A stretch of DNA of 64,000 nucleotides from Bradyrhizobium tropiciagri (GTDB lineage Bacteria > Pseudomonadota > Alphaproteobacteria > Rhizobiales > Xanthobacteraceae), in the NCBI RefSeq assembly GCF_018130505.1, contig NZ_JAFCKH010000014.1, forward strand, positions 158,113 through 222,112. Reading direction: 5' to 3'. The notes beneath the pieces were generated by a model. That model saw nothing but the letters and a program-made list of their open reading frames with translations. It did not search any database and was not told where the DNA came from. This document shows, in pieces, positions 42,954-52,709 of the stretch. The position numbers and the translations under genes are program-made. The first letter of the stretch is position 1. Every line of letters starts with the position of its first letter.

Positions 42954-43673
42954 TCAGTGGATCTCCGACGAACGCTTCAGCGCGTCCTTCAGCTTCTCGA
43001 GCGAGAAATCCTTGCTGCGCGCGATGTCGAGGATCGGCGTCTCGCGGCGGCCGCACAGCTCGGCGGCCTCGGGCAGCTTGGCCGCCAGTTCATACGGGAT
43101 CACGATCGCGCCGTGGCTGTCGGCATGGATCAGGTCGTCGGAGCGCACCGTCATGCCGGCGACCCGGACCTCGCCGCCAAAACTCTCGGCATGCACCCAG
43201 GCATGCGACGGGCCGATCGAGCCGGCCAGCGCCTGGAAGCCCGGCGCCCATTGCGGGATGTCGCGGATCGAGCCGTCGGTGATGACGCCGAGGCAGCCGA
43301 GCGCCTTATGCACGGCGCTCTGTACTTCGCCCCAGAATGCGCCGTAGCCGACGTCGGGACCGTCGATGTCCTGGATCACCGAAATCCGCGGGCCGAAGCC
43401 GGTGCCGACATATTCGTAGTACTCGATGCGGCGCTTCGACTGCTCCTCGGCCGACAGGCCGGACTTCAGCACCGAGCGGATCGCGACCGTGCGGGCATAG
43501 CCGACGATCGGCGGCAGGGTCGGAAACGGGCAGACCAGCGGCTTCACGGTGTAGCCGATCAGGCGGCGCTCCGGCGCCACGATTTCCATCGCGTTGCAGA
43601 TCGTCGGCGTGTCGTAGCGCCCGAGCGCCTCGAGGACGGAGGCAGGAAGCGGGGCGGAAGCGGATGTCGTCAC
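42954..43673 (-). CDS. RraA-like protein (possible HMG/oxaloacetate aldolase)
   Basis: 239 residues if translation begins at the GTG at 43673, which has AGGAGAG 8 nt upstream; an ATG at 43700 (nine residues longer) has no ribosome binding site. RraA/HMG-aldolase superfamily: the signature GCLGVITDGSIRD near residues 127-139 has the G-x(2)-(I/V)-x-D-G-x-x-R-D metal/substrate motif, and the N-terminal DTPTICNAME is characteristic. Enzymatic function (4-hydroxy-4-methyl-2-oxoglutarate aldolase or similar) is more likely than RNase E regulation because of the long form and intact Asp/Arg. Confidence 0.85.
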   Translation of the reverse strand: MTTSASAPLPASVLEALGRYDTPTICNAMEIVAPERRLIGYTVKPLVCPFPTLPPIVGYARTVAIRSVLKSGLSAEEQSKRRIEYYEYVGTGFGPRISVIQDIDGPDVGYGAFWGEVQSAVHKALGCLGVITDGSIRDIPQWAPGFQALAGSIGPSHAWVHAESFGGEVRVAGMTVRSDDLIHADSHGAIVIPYELAAKLPEAAELCGRRETPILDIARSKDFSLEKLKDALKRSSEIH

Positions 43674-43801
43674 GGCGTTTCTCTCCTGATTTTTTGGCAT
43701 TCGCGGGCCGGTCTGAGCCTCTTAGCCGAGATCGGGCGCGAACCCAACCGAGGCAGGCGAATGGCTGATATTTGGGAGAGCTAACTCAAATCTATCACCC
43801 G

Positions 43802-43900
43802 TCACCCTGAGGTACGAGCGGAGCGAGCCTCGAAGGGTCGACGGCCCGACTGTGGCCGTGCATCCTTCGAGGCTCGCAAGCGCTCGCACCTCAGGATAAC
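43802..43900. repeat. Palindromic repeat (GTCATCCTGAGG-type family)
   Basis: The left part CACCCTGAGGTACGAGCG is inverted at the right (CGCTCGCACCTCAGGA), and the centre GCCTCGAAGG pairs with CCTTCGAGGC. Same family as 48555-48652. Confidence 0.75.
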
Positions 43901-43911
43901 GGGTCAGGCGG

Positions 43912-44790
43912 TCAGTTCAGCCGCGCCGGACGGTTGTCCTGGTCCGCACTGGTGGGCGACGCCGTGTAGCTCGGCGCCGGGTCCGGCACAGGCCCGCTCG
44001 CAGCGGCGGTCTGCGCGGCGAGCTCGCGCTCGTGGTCGCGATAGGTCTTCCAGCCCCAGGGCAGACTGACCAGATAGGCCACCGTGCCGGCCGAGAGGAT
44101 GTACCAGGGATAGCCGATCAACAGCGCGACGAAGACCACGACGGCGACGAACACCGGGAGCACCATCTCCGGCGGCACCCGCATCTTCACCGTCTTGCCG
44201 GAGAACACCGGCAGCCGCGACACCATCAGAAAGGCGATCAGGAGCGTATAGAATGCGGTCAACGTTGCCGGCGGCATCGGCACGCCGAGGAACGCGAGAT
44301 AGACCGGCAGCAGCACGGTGATCGCGCCGGCCGGCGCCGGCACGCCGGTGAAGTAGTTGGCGGCGAAGGCCGGCTTGTTCGGATCGTCGATCGAAGCGTT
44401 GAAACGCGCAAGGCGCAGACCGCCCGAGATCGCGAACACCATCGCGGCGATCCAGCCGCCATTGTTCAGCTCATGCAGCTGCCAGAAATACAGGATCAGG
44501 CCCGGCGCGACGCCGAAATTGACGAAGTCGGCAAGGCTGTCGAGCTCGGCGCCGAATTTCGACTGGCCCTTGATCATGCGGGCGACGCGGCCGTCGATGC
44601 CGTCGAGGATCGCGGCGAACACGATCGCGGCGACCGCGAGCTCCATCCGCCCCTCGGTCGAGAGCCGGATCGCGGTGAGGCCGGCGCAGATCGCCAGCAG
44701 CGTGATCATGTTGGGCACGAGCATGCGCACCGGGATCGGGCGGAACCGGCGGCGGCGATACTCGGGCGAATTGGGATCTGACGGCATCAT
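43912..44790 (-). CDS. pssA: CDP-diacylglycerol-serine O-phosphatidyltransferase
   Basis: 292-residue inner-membrane enzyme making phosphatidylserine from CDP-diacylglycerol and serine. The CDP-alcohol phosphotransferase motif D-G-x2-A-R-x8-G-x3-D-x3-D is intact in the segment starting DGRVARMIKGQSKFGAELDS (about residues 67-89). About eight membrane helices follow the basic N-terminus. The C-terminal tail is Pro/Ala/Thr-rich and hydrophilic. It follows psd by 76 bp on the same strand; the next step of the pathway is therefore encoded adjacently. Two consecutive ATG codons open the frame. Confidence 0.93.
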   Translation of the reverse strand: MMPSDPNSPEYRRRRFRPIPVRMLVPNMITLLAICAGLTAIRLSTEGRMELAVAAIVFAAILDGIDGRVARMIKGQSKFGAELDSLADFVNFGVAPGLILYFWQLHELNNGGWIAAMVFAISGGLRLARFNASIDDPNKPAFAANYFTGVPAPAGAITVLLPVYLAFLGVPMPPATLTAFYTLLIAFLMVSRLPVFSGKTVKMRVPPEMVLPVFVAVVVFVALLIGYPWYILSAGTVAYLVSLPWGWKTYRDHERELAAQTAAASGPVPDPAPSYTASPTSADQDNRPARLN

Positions 44791-44866
44791 GGTGAAACAA
44801 TATAGCAAGCGTGGCCGCGCTCCGCCATTGCAGGCGGAACCGGCTGATAGGGCTGCCGAAACAGAG

Positions 44867-45565
44867 TTAATCGGCGCGGAACGTGCGGCCCGGATCGGTC
44901 TCGCGGAAATCCACCAGGATGGTTTCGCCGGCGACCGCGGTCTGGCCTTCGGAGACCAGCGCCTTTGTCCCCTCCGGAAGATAGACGTCGAGCCGCGAGC
45001 CAAACCGGATCAGGCCGAAGCGCTCGCCGGCGCCGATCGACTGCCCTTCCTTGACGAAGCAGACGATGCGCCGTGCCACGAGACCCGCGATCTGGACCAC
45101 GCCGATGCGGCCGTTCGCCGTCGAGATCACCAGCGAGTTGCGCTCATTGTCCTCGCTCGCTTTGTCGAGCTCGGCATTGATGAAGGCGCCGGGCCGGTAG
45201 GCAATGCGATCGATGCGGCCGGCGATCGGGGCGCGGTTCACGTGGCAGTTGAACACGCTCATGAAGATCGAAACCCGCGGCAGCGGCCGGTCACCGAGCC
45301 CGAGCTCGGCCGGCGGCAGTGCCTGCACCACCATGGAGACGCGGCCATCGGCCGGCGACACCAGGATGCCGTCACGCACCGGCGTCACGCGCACCGGATC
45401 GCGGAAGAACAGCGCGCACCAGATGGTCAGCACGGTGCCGATCCAGCCGAGCGGGGTCCAGATCCAGAACAGGATCAGGCTCGCCAGCGCGAAGCCGCCG
45501 ATGAAGGGATAGCCCTCCGGGTGGATCGGCGGGATCTGCGCGCGGATGGAATTGGCGATCGACAT
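44867..45565 (-). CDS. psd: Phosphatidylserine decarboxylase proenzyme
   Basis: 232 residues from the ATG at 45565, typical of the short (class II) bacterial Psd. It decarboxylates phosphatidylserine to phosphatidylethanolamine using a pyruvoyl group formed by self-cleavage; the cleavage site FGS is at Gly189-Ser190 ([10 protein letters not shown]). Two N-terminal membrane segments (residues 20-55) anchor it, and [14 protein letters not shown] carries conserved histidine. Adjacent to pssA. The frame extends upstream but the extra part lacks family resemblance. Confidence 0.93.
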   Translation of the reverse strand: MSIANSIRAQIPPIHPEGYPFIGGFALASLILFWIWTPLGWIGTVLTIWCALFFRDPVRVTPVRDGILVSPADGRVSMVVQALPPAELGLGDRPLPRVSIFMSVFNCHVNRAPIAGRIDRIAYRPGAFINAELDKASEDNERNSLVISTANGRIGVVQIAGLVARRIVCFVKEGQSIGAGERFGLIRFGSRLDVYLPEGTKALVSEGQTAVAGETILVDFRETDPGRTFRAD

Positions 45566-45620
45566 CTGATCTCGCTGTGCTGCCCTGCCCCTCGGGCGGA
45601 GGATCGGCGCCCTAAATCGA

Positions 45621-47609
45621 CTATTCCGCGGCACTCGGCAAGGGCTTCTCGCCCGCGGCGGGGGCGGAATCCTCCGCCAGGTCGGCAACCGCCGGCGGCA
45701 GGCGATTCGGCGTCTCGCCCTTGTCGTCGACCTGGGCGAGCTTTTCGCGGGCCGCCTCGGCCTCGCGCTGCCGGTTCCACATGCTGGCATAGAGGCCGCC
45801 GGCGGCCAAAAGCCGCGCATGGGTGCCGCGCTCGGCGATCCGGCCCTGGTCGAGCACGATGATCTCGTCGGCGCCGACGATGGTCGAGAGCCGGTGCGCG
45901 ATCACCAGCGAGGTGCGGTTGCGCGAGACTCGCTCCAGCGCGCCCTGGATCTCGTGCTCGGTATGGCTGTCCAGCGCCGAGGTCGCCTCATCCAACACCA
46001 GGATCGGCGGCGCCTTCAGCACCGTGCGCGCGATCGCGACGCGCTGCTTCTCACCGCCCGACAGCTTCAGGCCGCGCTCGCCGACCGGGGTCTCGTAGCC
46101 CTGCGGCGACATCCGGATGAAGCCGTCGATCTGCGCCAGCCGCGCCGCCTCCTCTACCTCCGCGTCGCTGGCGCCCCAGCGGCCGTAGCGGATGTTGTAG
46201 CGGATGGTGTCGTTGAACAGCACGGTGTCCTGCGGCACCATACCGATCGCCGCGCGCAGCGAGGTCTGCGTCACCGACCTGATGTCCTGCCCGTCGATCA
46301 GGATCCGGCCGCCGGAGACATCGTAGAGGCGGAACAGCAGCCGCGAGATGGTCGACTTGCCGGCGCCGGACGGGCCGACGATCGCGACCGTCTTGCCGGC
46401 CGGTACCTCGAAGCTGAGGCCCTTCAGGATCGGGCGATCCGGCTCATAGGCGAAGCGGACATCCTCGAAGCGAACGCTGCCGGACGATACCGCGAGCGGC
46501 CTGGCGCTCGGAATGTCCTTCACTTCGGGATCGCGCTCGAGCACTTCGAACATCTTCTCGATGTCGATGATCGCCTGCTTGATCTCGCGATAGACCATGC
46601 CCATGAAGTTCAGCGGCTGGTAGAGCTGGATCATCATCGAATTGATCAGCACGAAGTCGCCGATCGTATGGGTGCCGCTCCGGATGCCGAACGCGCACAT
46701 CACCATTGTCGCGGTGAGGCCCGCGGTGAAGATCACCGCCTGCCCGGTGTTGAGCAGCGCAAGCGAGGTGTAGGTCTTCACGCTGGCCTGCTCGTAGCGC
46801 TCCATCGAACGGTCGTAGCGCTTGGCCTCGCGTTCCTCGGCGCCGAAATATTTCACCGTCTCGTAGTTGAGCAGCGAGTCGATCGCCTTGGTGTTCGCCT
46901 CGGTGTCGGAATCGTTCATCTTGCGGCGGATTTCGATCCGCCACTCGGTTGCGATGTAGGTGAAGTACATGAACACGACGACGGTGAGCAGCACCGCCAG
47001 CACGTAGCGCCAGTCGAACTGCCACAGCAGCACGGCCGAGAGCAGCGCGACCTCGACGATGGTCGGGATCAGCTGCAGGATCACCATCCGCACGATGGTC
47101 TCGATGCCGGTGCGGCCGCGCTCCAGCACGCGGGTCAGACCGCCGGTCTTGCGCTCCAGATGAAAGCGCAGCGACAATTCGTGCATGTGCACGAAGGTGA
47201 TGTAGGCGAGCCGCCGGACCGCGTGCATGGCGACGCGGGCGAAGATGCCGTCGCGCCATTGCGTCAACACCGCCATGATGACGCGCACCGCGCCGTAGCT
47301 GATCGTCATCAGCACCGGCGATGCGATCAGCCAGACCATCCAGTTCGATGGCGCGACCGGCGCCGAGCCGACGCCGTTCAGCGCGTCGATCGCCCATTTG
47401 AAGGTGAACGGCACCGACAGCGTCGCGAGCTTCGCGAACAGCAGCAGCACAACCGACCAGACCACCCGCATCTTCAGATCGTCGCGATCGCCCGGCCAGA
47501 TGTAGGGCCAGAGGTGCACGAGAGTGCCGATCAGCGTCGCCTTTTCGGCGGTGGACGGCATGGCAGCGGCCGGCTCGACCGCCGGCACGTGAGGCTGCGG
47601 CGGCGCCAT
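45621..47609 (-). CDS. Atm1-type ABC transporter (fused permease and ATPase)
   Basis: 662-residue half-transporter with six membrane helices (about residues 45-330) and a C-terminal nucleotide-binding domain: Walker [16 protein letters not shown] near residue 411, signature [15 protein letters not shown] near residue 516 and Walker [13 protein letters not shown]. The N-terminal segment ([18 protein letters not shown]) and [29 protein letters not shown] are typical of Atm1/HMT1-like exporters (glutathione-metal or Fe-S precursor export). The end is a Glu/Ala/Pro-rich tail. It lies upstream of psd by 55 bp but the relation may be coincidental. Confidence 0.9.
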   Translation of the reverse strand: MAPPQPHVPAVEPAAAMPSTAEKATLIGTLVHLWPYIWPGDRDDLKMRVVWSVVLLLFAKLATLSVPFTFKWAIDALNGVGSAPVAPSNWMVWLIASPVLMTISYGAVRVIMAVLTQWRDGIFARVAMHAVRRLAYITFVHMHELSLRFHLERKTGGLTRVLERGRTGIETIVRMVILQLIPTIVEVALLSAVLLWQFDWRYVLAVLLTVVVFMYFTYIATEWRIEIRRKMNDSDTEANTKAIDSLLNYETVKYFGAEEREAKRYDRSMERYEQASVKTYTSLALLNTGQAVIFTAGLTATMVMCAFGIRSGTHTIGDFVLINSMMIQLYQPLNFMGMVYREIKQAIIDIEKMFEVLERDPEVKDIPSARPLAVSSGSVRFEDVRFAYEPDRPILKGLSFEVPAGKTVAIVGPSGAGKSTISRLLFRLYDVSGGRILIDGQDIRSVTQTSLRAAIGMVPQDTVLFNDTIRYNIRYGRWGASDAEVEEAARLAQIDGFIRMSPQGYETPVGERGLKLSGGEKQRVAIARTVLKAPPILVLDEATSALDSHTEHEIQGALERVSRNRTSLVIAHRLSTIVGADEIIVLDQGRIAERGTHARLLAAGGLYASMWNRQREAEAAREKLAQVDDKGETPNRLPPAVADLAEDSAPAAGEKPLPSAAE

Positions 47610-47822
47610 CAGCGGCCCGCCCGCATCGTGACGGCACGTCGGCCCGCCGTCACATCTTTTCCATGATTTGCCATTGTGCCCGTCATATAGATCGTTTGAT
47701 TGCGGCGTACAGGCTTGTGATGAAAATTGTTCGCGATTCGCGGGAATTTACGGGATTTTTTGCCCCTCAATCCCCATATGCTGGTCTTGACCCTGTTTAC
47801 GCTGCAGTGCCACAAGGATCGT

Positions 47823-48428
47823 ATGAACCAAATCAAGACTGTCTGTGTCTATTGCGGCTCCGGCCCCGGGAACAATCCACGCTTCGTTGAGGCTGCCATC
47901 GCACTCGGCAAGAGCTTTGCCGAGAACAACGTGCGGCTGGTCTATGGTGGCGGCTCGATCGGCCTGATGGGCGCGGTCGCGAAATCCACGCTCGAGCATG
48001 GCGGCCTGGTCACCGGGATCATCCCGGAGTTTCTGCGTGCGCGCGAGAATGCGCTGACGTCGGTGCAGGAGATGGTCGTCACGCCCGACATGCACGAGCG
48101 CAAGCGGCTGATGTTCGAGCGCTCGGACGCGTTCGTCGCGCTTCCCGGCGGCGTCGGCACGCTGGAGGAGCTGGTCGAGCAATTGACCTGGCAGCAGCTC
48201 GGCCGTCACCACAAGCCGATCCTGCTCGCCAACATCGACAATTTCTGGGAGCCGCTGCTGTCGCTGCTGAACCACATGCGCGCCACCTCCTTCATCCGCC
48301 CGACCCTCGACGTCAACGTGCTGATGGCCGACCGCGTCGACGACATCCTGCCGCGGCTGCGCTCGGCGGTGGCACGCACGCCGGAGGCCGCCAAGGAGCT
48401 CGCGCCGGAAGTGGCGCGGCGGCTGTAG
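47823..48428 (+). CDS. LOG family protein (TIGR00730-type, cytokinin-like phosphoribohydrolase)
   Basis: 201 residues from ATG 47823 with an AAGGA ribosome binding site. Rossmann-like fold with the N-terminal VCVYCGSGPG, YGGGSIGLMG and the LOG hallmark PGGVGTLEELVE near residues 111-122. Family members hydrolyse nucleoside 5'-monophosphates (cytokinin riboside 5'-monophosphate in plants and plant-associated bacteria). Despite the older lysine-decarboxylase name, the PGGxGTxxE motif indicates the hydrolase. It is divergent from the Atm1-type gene. Confidence 0.9.
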   Translation: MNQIKTVCVYCGSGPGNNPRFVEAAIALGKSFAENNVRLVYGGGSIGLMGAVAKSTLEHGGLVTGIIPEFLRARENALTSVQEMVVTPDMHERKRLMFERSDAFVALPGGVGTLEELVEQLTWQQLGRHHKPILLANIDNFWEPLLSLLNHMRATSFIRPTLDVNVLMADRVDDILPRLRSAVARTPEAAKELAPEVARRL

Positions 48429-48442
48429 GCGCTCGGAGTTTC

Positions 48443-48527
48443 GTAGCCCGGATGCAGCGCAGCGCAATCCGGGGCACTCCATCCGCCCGGGGACTCCCCG
48501 GATTACGCTTCGCTTCATCCGGGCTAC
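48443..48527. repeat. Palindromic repeat (GTAGCCCGGATG arms)
   Basis: GTAGCCCGGATG on the left and CATCCGGGCTAC on the right are exact inverses, with AATCCGGGG/CCCCGGATT inside. Same family as 49115-49184. Confidence 0.85.
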
Positions 48528-48554
48528 GAACCTGAGGGCCACTAACCCATCCCC

Positions 48555-48652
48555 GTCATCCTGAGGTGCGAGCCTCTTCGGCGAGCCTCGAAGGATGAAT
48601 CGGCCACCAGTCGGGCCGTGCATCCTTCGAGGCTCGCAAGGGCTCGCACCTC
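48555..48652. repeat. Palindromic repeat (GTCATCCTGAGG-type family)
   Basis: Begins GTCATCCTGAGGTGCGAGCC and ends with the inverse GGCTCGCACCTC; centre GCCTCGAAGGAT/ATCCTTCGAGGC. Second copy of the 43802-43900 element. Confidence 0.8.
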
Positions 48653-48715
48653 CAGCGACAAAGGCAAAGCCTTTGCGCGGGAATGACGGATAACGATGAG
48701 TGGTCATCGAAAGAT

Positions 48716-49093
48716 TCACTCGCTCGGAAACGTCACGGCCTCGATGCGGTTACCGTCGGGATCGAGGACGAAGGCGGCGTAGTAGCGCACGCGGTCGTGC
48801 GGGCGCAGGCCCGGCGCACCATCGGAGCTGCCGCCTGAGGCGAGCGCTGCGGCATGGAAGGCATCGACCTCGGCGGTGGTTTTCGCGCGCAGGCAGATAT
48901 GTGTGCCGCTTTCGTGCGGCACCCGCCCCATCGCGGCACGCAGATTGATCCAGAACTCCGGATAGGCCTTGCCGAAGCCGATCGTCGCCGGGCGCGTGAC
49001 GAGGCGGGTCAGGCCGAGCGCGGCCAGCGCCGGCTCATAAAACCGCGCCGCGCGGTCGAGATCACTGATACCGACGGAGACGTGGTCGATCAT
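48716..49093 (-). CDS. VOC/glyoxalase-like metal-binding protein
   Basis: 125-residue vicinal oxygen chelate protein with paired beta-alpha-beta modules. Likely metal ligands are His4 (MIDHVSVGI), His66 (ESGTHICLRA) and Glu near the C-terminus (DPDGNRIEAV). A GGGGGAG ribosome binding site precedes the ATG. Members include glyoxalase I, dioxygenases and antibiotic-resistance proteins; the substrate here is unknown. Flanked by palindromic repeats on both sides. Confidence 0.88.
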   Translation of the reverse strand: MIDHVSVGISDLDRAARFYEPALAALGLTRLVTRPATIGFGKAYPEFWINLRAAMGRVPHESGTHICLRAKTTAEVDAFHAAALASGGSSDGAPGLRPHDRVRYYAAFVLDPDGNRIEAVTFPSE

Positions 49094-49114
49094 GGCTCCC
49101 CCTCTCCCGCACCT

Positions 49115-49184
49115 GTAGCCCGGATGAGCGAAGCGACATCCGGGGCAAGTGGTCCCGCATGTCGCTACCGCTCATGCGGGCTAC
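49115..49184. repeat. Palindromic repeat (GTAGCCCGGATG family, short copy)
   Basis: GTAGCCCG.. at the left and ..CGGGCTAC at the right invert, with GAGCGAAGCGACAT pairing imperfectly with ATGTCGCTACCGCTC. It occupies the gap between the VOC gene start and the cimA stop. Confidence 0.75.
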
Positions 49185-49204
49185 ATATCTACGCGTTCAA
49201 CGCC

Positions 49205-50803
49205 TCAGGCCGACGCGCCGGACCTCACCAGCTTGTAGAACACCGAATCCATCAGCGCCTGGAACGAGGCGTCGATGATGTTCGGCGAAACGCCGACCGT
49301 GGTCCAGCTCTCGCCGGTCTCGTCCGCGCTCTCGATCAAGACGCGCGTGACCGCCTCGGTGCCGCCATTGAGGATACGCACGCGGTAGTCGATCAGCTTC
49401 AGGCCCTCGATGTACTTCTGGTACTTGCCGAGATCCTTGCGCAGCGCGACGTCGAGCGCGTTGACCGGGCCGTTGCCTTCGGCGGCCGAGATCAGCCGTT
49501 CGCCGTCGACATCGACCTTCACCACCGCGAGCGCCACCGTGACGCGCTGGCCGTTGGCGTTGTAGCGCTGCTCGACATTGACGTCGAACTGCTCGACCTT
49601 GAAATATTCCGGCACTTTGCCCAGCGTGCGCCGCGCCAGCAGCTCGAACGATGCGTTGGCCGACTCATAGGCAAAGCCTGCGGCCTCGCGCTCCTTCAAC
49701 TCCTCGACCAGGCGCGTCAGCCGAGGATCGGCCTTTTCATAGGCGATGCCGGCGCGGTCGAGCTCGGCCATCACGTTGGAGCGGCCGGCCTGGTCCGAGA
49801 CCAGCACCTTGCGGTGATTGCCGACGGCATCGGGCGAGACGTGCTCATAGGTCTGCGGATCCTTCAGCACCGCGGAGGCATGGATGCCGGTCTTGGTGAC
49901 GAAGGCGCTCTCGCCGACGTAAGCGGCGTGGCGGTTGGGCGCGCGGTTCAGCATGTCGTCGAGCGTACGCGACACCTTCATCAGGGTCGCCATCTTCTCG
50001 GCGGTGACGCCGATCTCGAACTTGTCGGAGAATTCATTCTTCAGCCGCAGCGTCGGGATCAGCGAGCACAGATTGGCGTTGCCACAGCGTTCGCCGAGGC
50101 CGTTGAGCGTGCCCTGGATCTGCCGCGCGCCGGCGCGCACCGCGGCGAGCGAGTTGGCCACCGCCTGCTCGGTGTCGTTATGGGCGTGGATGCCGAGATT
50201 GGCGCCCGGCACTTGCTTGATGACGTCGGCGACGATGGTCTCGACCTCGTACGGCATGGTGCCGCCGTTGGTGTCGCACAGCACCACCCAGCGCGCGCCT
50301 GAATCATAGGCCGCCCTGGCACAGGCGAGCGCGTAGTCGCGGTTCTCCTTGTAGCCGTCGAAGAAATGCTCGCAGTCGACCATCACCTCGCGGCCCAGCG
50401 CTTTCGCGGCGGCGACGCTGTCGCGGATCGAGGCGAGGTTCTCCTCGTTGGTCGTCTCCAGCGCGACGCGGACCTGGTAGGCCGAGGATTTCGCCACGAA
50501 GCAGATCGCATCCGCCTTGGCTTCGAGGATGCCGGCAAGGCCAGGATCGTTCGAGGCCGAGCGGCCGGGCCGCCGCGTCATGCCGAAGGCGGTGAAGCGC
50601 GCGTGACCGAACGCGGGCTTCTTGCTGAAGAACTCGCTGTCGGTCGGGTTGGCGCCGGGATAGCCGCCCTCGACATAGTCGATGCCGAGCTCGTCGAGCA
50701 TCCTGGCGATCACCTGCTTGTCCTGCAGCGTGAAATCGACGCCGTTGGTCTGCGCGCCGTCGCGCAGCGTGGTATCGAACAGATAGAGGCGTTCGCGGCT
50801 CAT
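49205..50803 (-). CDS. cimA: (R)-citramalate synthase
   Basis: 532 residues from the ATG at 50803 (GGGAGG upstream). DRE-TIM metallolyase condensing pyruvate and acetyl-CoA to citramalate, an alternative route to isoleucine. The N-terminal FDTTLRDGAQTNGVDF motif, the metal-ligand LGIHAHNDTEQAVANSL motif and a C-terminal LeuA-type regulatory dimer domain (ADETGESWTTVGVSPNIIDA) distinguish CimA from 2-isopropylmalate synthase and homocitrate synthase. Its start overlaps the stop of the GNAT gene (ATGA), placing it third in the cysS-GNAT-cimA operon. Leucine/isoleucine feedback is plausible. Confidence 0.92.
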   Translation of the reverse strand: MSRERLYLFDTTLRDGAQTNGVDFTLQDKQVIARMLDELGIDYVEGGYPGANPTDSEFFSKKPAFGHARFTAFGMTRRPGRSASNDPGLAGILEAKADAICFVAKSSAYQVRVALETTNEENLASIRDSVAAAKALGREVMVDCEHFFDGYKENRDYALACARAAYDSGARWVVLCDTNGGTMPYEVETIVADVIKQVPGANLGIHAHNDTEQAVANSLAAVRAGARQIQGTLNGLGERCGNANLCSLIPTLRLKNEFSDKFEIGVTAEKMATLMKVSRTLDDMLNRAPNRHAAYVGESAFVTKTGIHASAVLKDPQTYEHVSPDAVGNHRKVLVSDQAGRSNVMAELDRAGIAYEKADPRLTRLVEELKEREAAGFAYESANASFELLARRTLGKVPEYFKVEQFDVNVEQRYNANGQRVTVALAVVKVDVDGERLISAAEGNGPVNALDVALRKDLGKYQKYIEGLKLIDYRVRILNGGTEAVTRVLIESADETGESWTTVGVSPNIIDASFQALMDSVFYKLVRSGASA

Positions 50804-51312
50804 GCGTGGCCTCCCGGAGGTGAAGGCGCCGTGCCGTCGAGCGTCTTCTGCATCGTGGTGTTGGCGAGCCATTCGCCGTTGATGGTGACCGAATTGCGCT
50901 GCTGCGCGACGTAGCCGCGCTTGCGGAAGAAATCGAGCGCGGTGTCGCTGGCATCGACCTTCAGCAATTTAGCGCCGCGGGCGCCGGCGATCTTCTCCAG
51001 CGCCTCGCACAGCGCGGCACCGACACCCTGCCCCACCGCGCTCGGATGCACGTAGAGCATGTCGATGTGGTCGGTGCCCTTCAGCGAGGCGAAGCCGACC
51101 GGCGCGCCCTGCAGCGAGGCGATCAGCGTGAGCTGGCCGGCGAGCTTCTTGCCGAACGCGGCCTCGTCCTCGGCGGCCATCGCCCAGGCTTCCTGCTGCG
51201 CCTCGCTGTAGTCATCGCCGGTCAGGTCGGTGATCGACGCCGCGAAGATCGCCGCCAGCAGCGGCGCATCGTCGGGCAGATAGGGACGCAGCGCGGGGGC
51301 GGAACGGCTCAT
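50800..51312 (-). CDS. GNAT family N-acetyltransferase
   Basis: 170-residue GNAT with the acetyl-CoA-binding motif [19 protein letters not shown] near residues 92-110 (R/Q-x-x-G-x-G/A type) and [20 protein letters not shown] near the C-terminus. Resembles YafP/ElaA-like acetyltransferases; substrate unknown. It is joined by ATGA overlaps on both sides, to cysS upstream and cimA downstream, so it is obligatorily co-translated with them. Confidence 0.88.
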   Translation of the reverse strand: MSRSAPALRPYLPDDAPLLAAIFAASITDLTGDDYSEAQQEAWAMAAEDEAAFGKKLAGQLTLIASLQGAPVGFASLKGTDHIDMLYVHPSAVGQGVGAALCEALEKIAGARGAKLLKVDASDTALDFFRKRGYVAQQRNSVTINGEWLANTTMQKTLDGTAPSPPGGHA

Positions 51313-52709
51313 CGCGCAACCTCCCAGGTGGTGCCTTCCTTGGAGTCCTTGATGACCACGCCCATCGCGGCGAGCTGGTCGCGGATGCGATCGGACTCCT
51401 TGAAGTCCTTGCGGGCCCGCGCTGCGGTGCGGTCGGCGATCAGCGCCTCGACGGCGGCTGCATCGACGCCGCTCGCCTGCTGCTTGCGGCTTTTCCAGGC
51501 ATCGGCGCTCTCCGACAGGAATCCGAGCAGCCGGAGCGAGCCGGCCAGTTCCCTGCGGCTCTCCTCGCTGCTTGCAGCCGCGCCGCGCAGGCTGTGCAGA
51601 ACGGCCATGGCCTGCGCGGTGTTGAGGTCATCGTACAGCGCCTCGACCACGGCCGGCGACGGCGGGCCGGGTTCGGCGTCCGCCGCGGCCGCATACCAAT
51701 CGTCGAGCGTTCTGGCGGCCTCTTCCGCCGCCTTGCGCGTCCAGTCGAGCGGCGAGCGATAATGCGTCTTCAGCATCGCGAGCCGCAGCACCTCGCCCGG
51801 CCATTCGGCCAGGAGATCGCGGATCGTGAAGAAGTTGCCGAGCGACTTCGACATCTTCTCGCTCTCGAACTGCAGGAAGCCGTTGTGCATCCAGACATTG
51901 GCCATCCGATCGGAGTGGAACGCGCAGCAGCTCTGCGCGAGCTCGTTCTCATGGTGCGGGAACACCAGGTCGATGCCGCCGCCATGGATGTCGAACTTTT
52001 CGCCGAGATGCTTCCAGGCCATCGCCGAGCACTCGATGTGCCAGCCGGGCCGGCCCTCGACCGCGATGCCGGCCGGCGACGGCCACGACGGCTCGCCCGG
52101 CTTCGAAGGCTTCCACAGCACGAAGTCGGTGTTGTCGCGCTTGTAGGGCGCGACGTCGACGCGGGCGCCGGCGATCATCTCGTCGAGCGAGCGCTTCGAC
52201 AGGGCGCCGTAGCGCGGCAGCACCGAATTGGCGGCATTCATCGCCTGCGGCGAGAACAGCACGTGGTCCTCGGCGACGTAAGCGAAGCCGCCGGCGATCA
52301 GCTTCTCGATGATCGCGCGCATCTCCGGGATGTGCTCGGTGGCGCGCGGCTGCACGGTCGGCGGCAAGCAGCCGAGCGCTGAGACGTCGTCCTGGTACTG
52401 CTGATAGGTCAGCTCGGTGACCTTGCGGATCGCCTCGTTGAGCGGCACGCCGGGATAGTCCCGCGCCGCGCGGACGTTGATCTTGTCATCGACGTCGGTG
52501 ATGTTGCGGACATAGGTCACGTGGTCCGCGCCATAGCGATGGCGCAGCACGCGGAACAGCACGTCGAACACGATCGCGGCGCGGCCGTTGCCGATATGGG
52601 CGAAGTCATAGACCGTCGGTCCGCAGGCATACATGCCGACGTTGTTGGCATCGAGCGGCACGAACGGCCGCTTCTCCCGGGTCAACGTATCGTAAAGGCG
52701 CAAATCCAT
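51309..52709 (-). CDS. cysS: Cysteinyl-tRNA synthetase
   Basis: 466-residue class I aminoacyl-tRNA synthetase. Catalytic motifs HIGN (residues 38-41) and KMSKS (285-289) are both intact; zinc ligands appear as Cys29 ([10 protein letters not shown]), Cys227 ([10 protein letters not shown]) and His252/Glu256 ([10 protein letters not shown]). The C-terminal helical anticodon-binding region is present. It opens the cysS-GNAT-cimA operon and is preceded at 52786-52836 by a 16-codon ORF containing two Cys codons. Confidence 0.95.
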   Translation of the reverse strand: MDLRLYDTLTREKRPFVPLDANNVGMYACGPTVYDFAHIGNGRAAIVFDVLFRVLRHRYGADHVTYVRNITDVDDKINVRAARDYPGVPLNEAIRKVTELTYQQYQDDVSALGCLPPTVQPRATEHIPEMRAIIEKLIAGGFAYVAEDHVLFSPQAMNAANSVLPRYGALSKRSLDEMIAGARVDVAPYKRDNTDFVLWKPSKPGEPSWPSPAGIAVEGRPGWHIECSAMAWKHLGEKFDIHGGGIDLVFPHHENELAQSCCAFHSDRMANVWMHNGFLQFESEKMSKSLGNFFTIRDLLAEWPGEVLRLAMLKTHYRSPLDWTRKAAEEAARTLDDWYAAAADAEPGPPSPAVVEALYDDLNTAQAMAVLHSLRGAAASSEESRRELAGSLRLLGFLSESADAWKSRKQQASGVDAAAVEALIADRTAARARKDFKESDRIRDQLAAMGVVIKDSKEGTTWEVAR

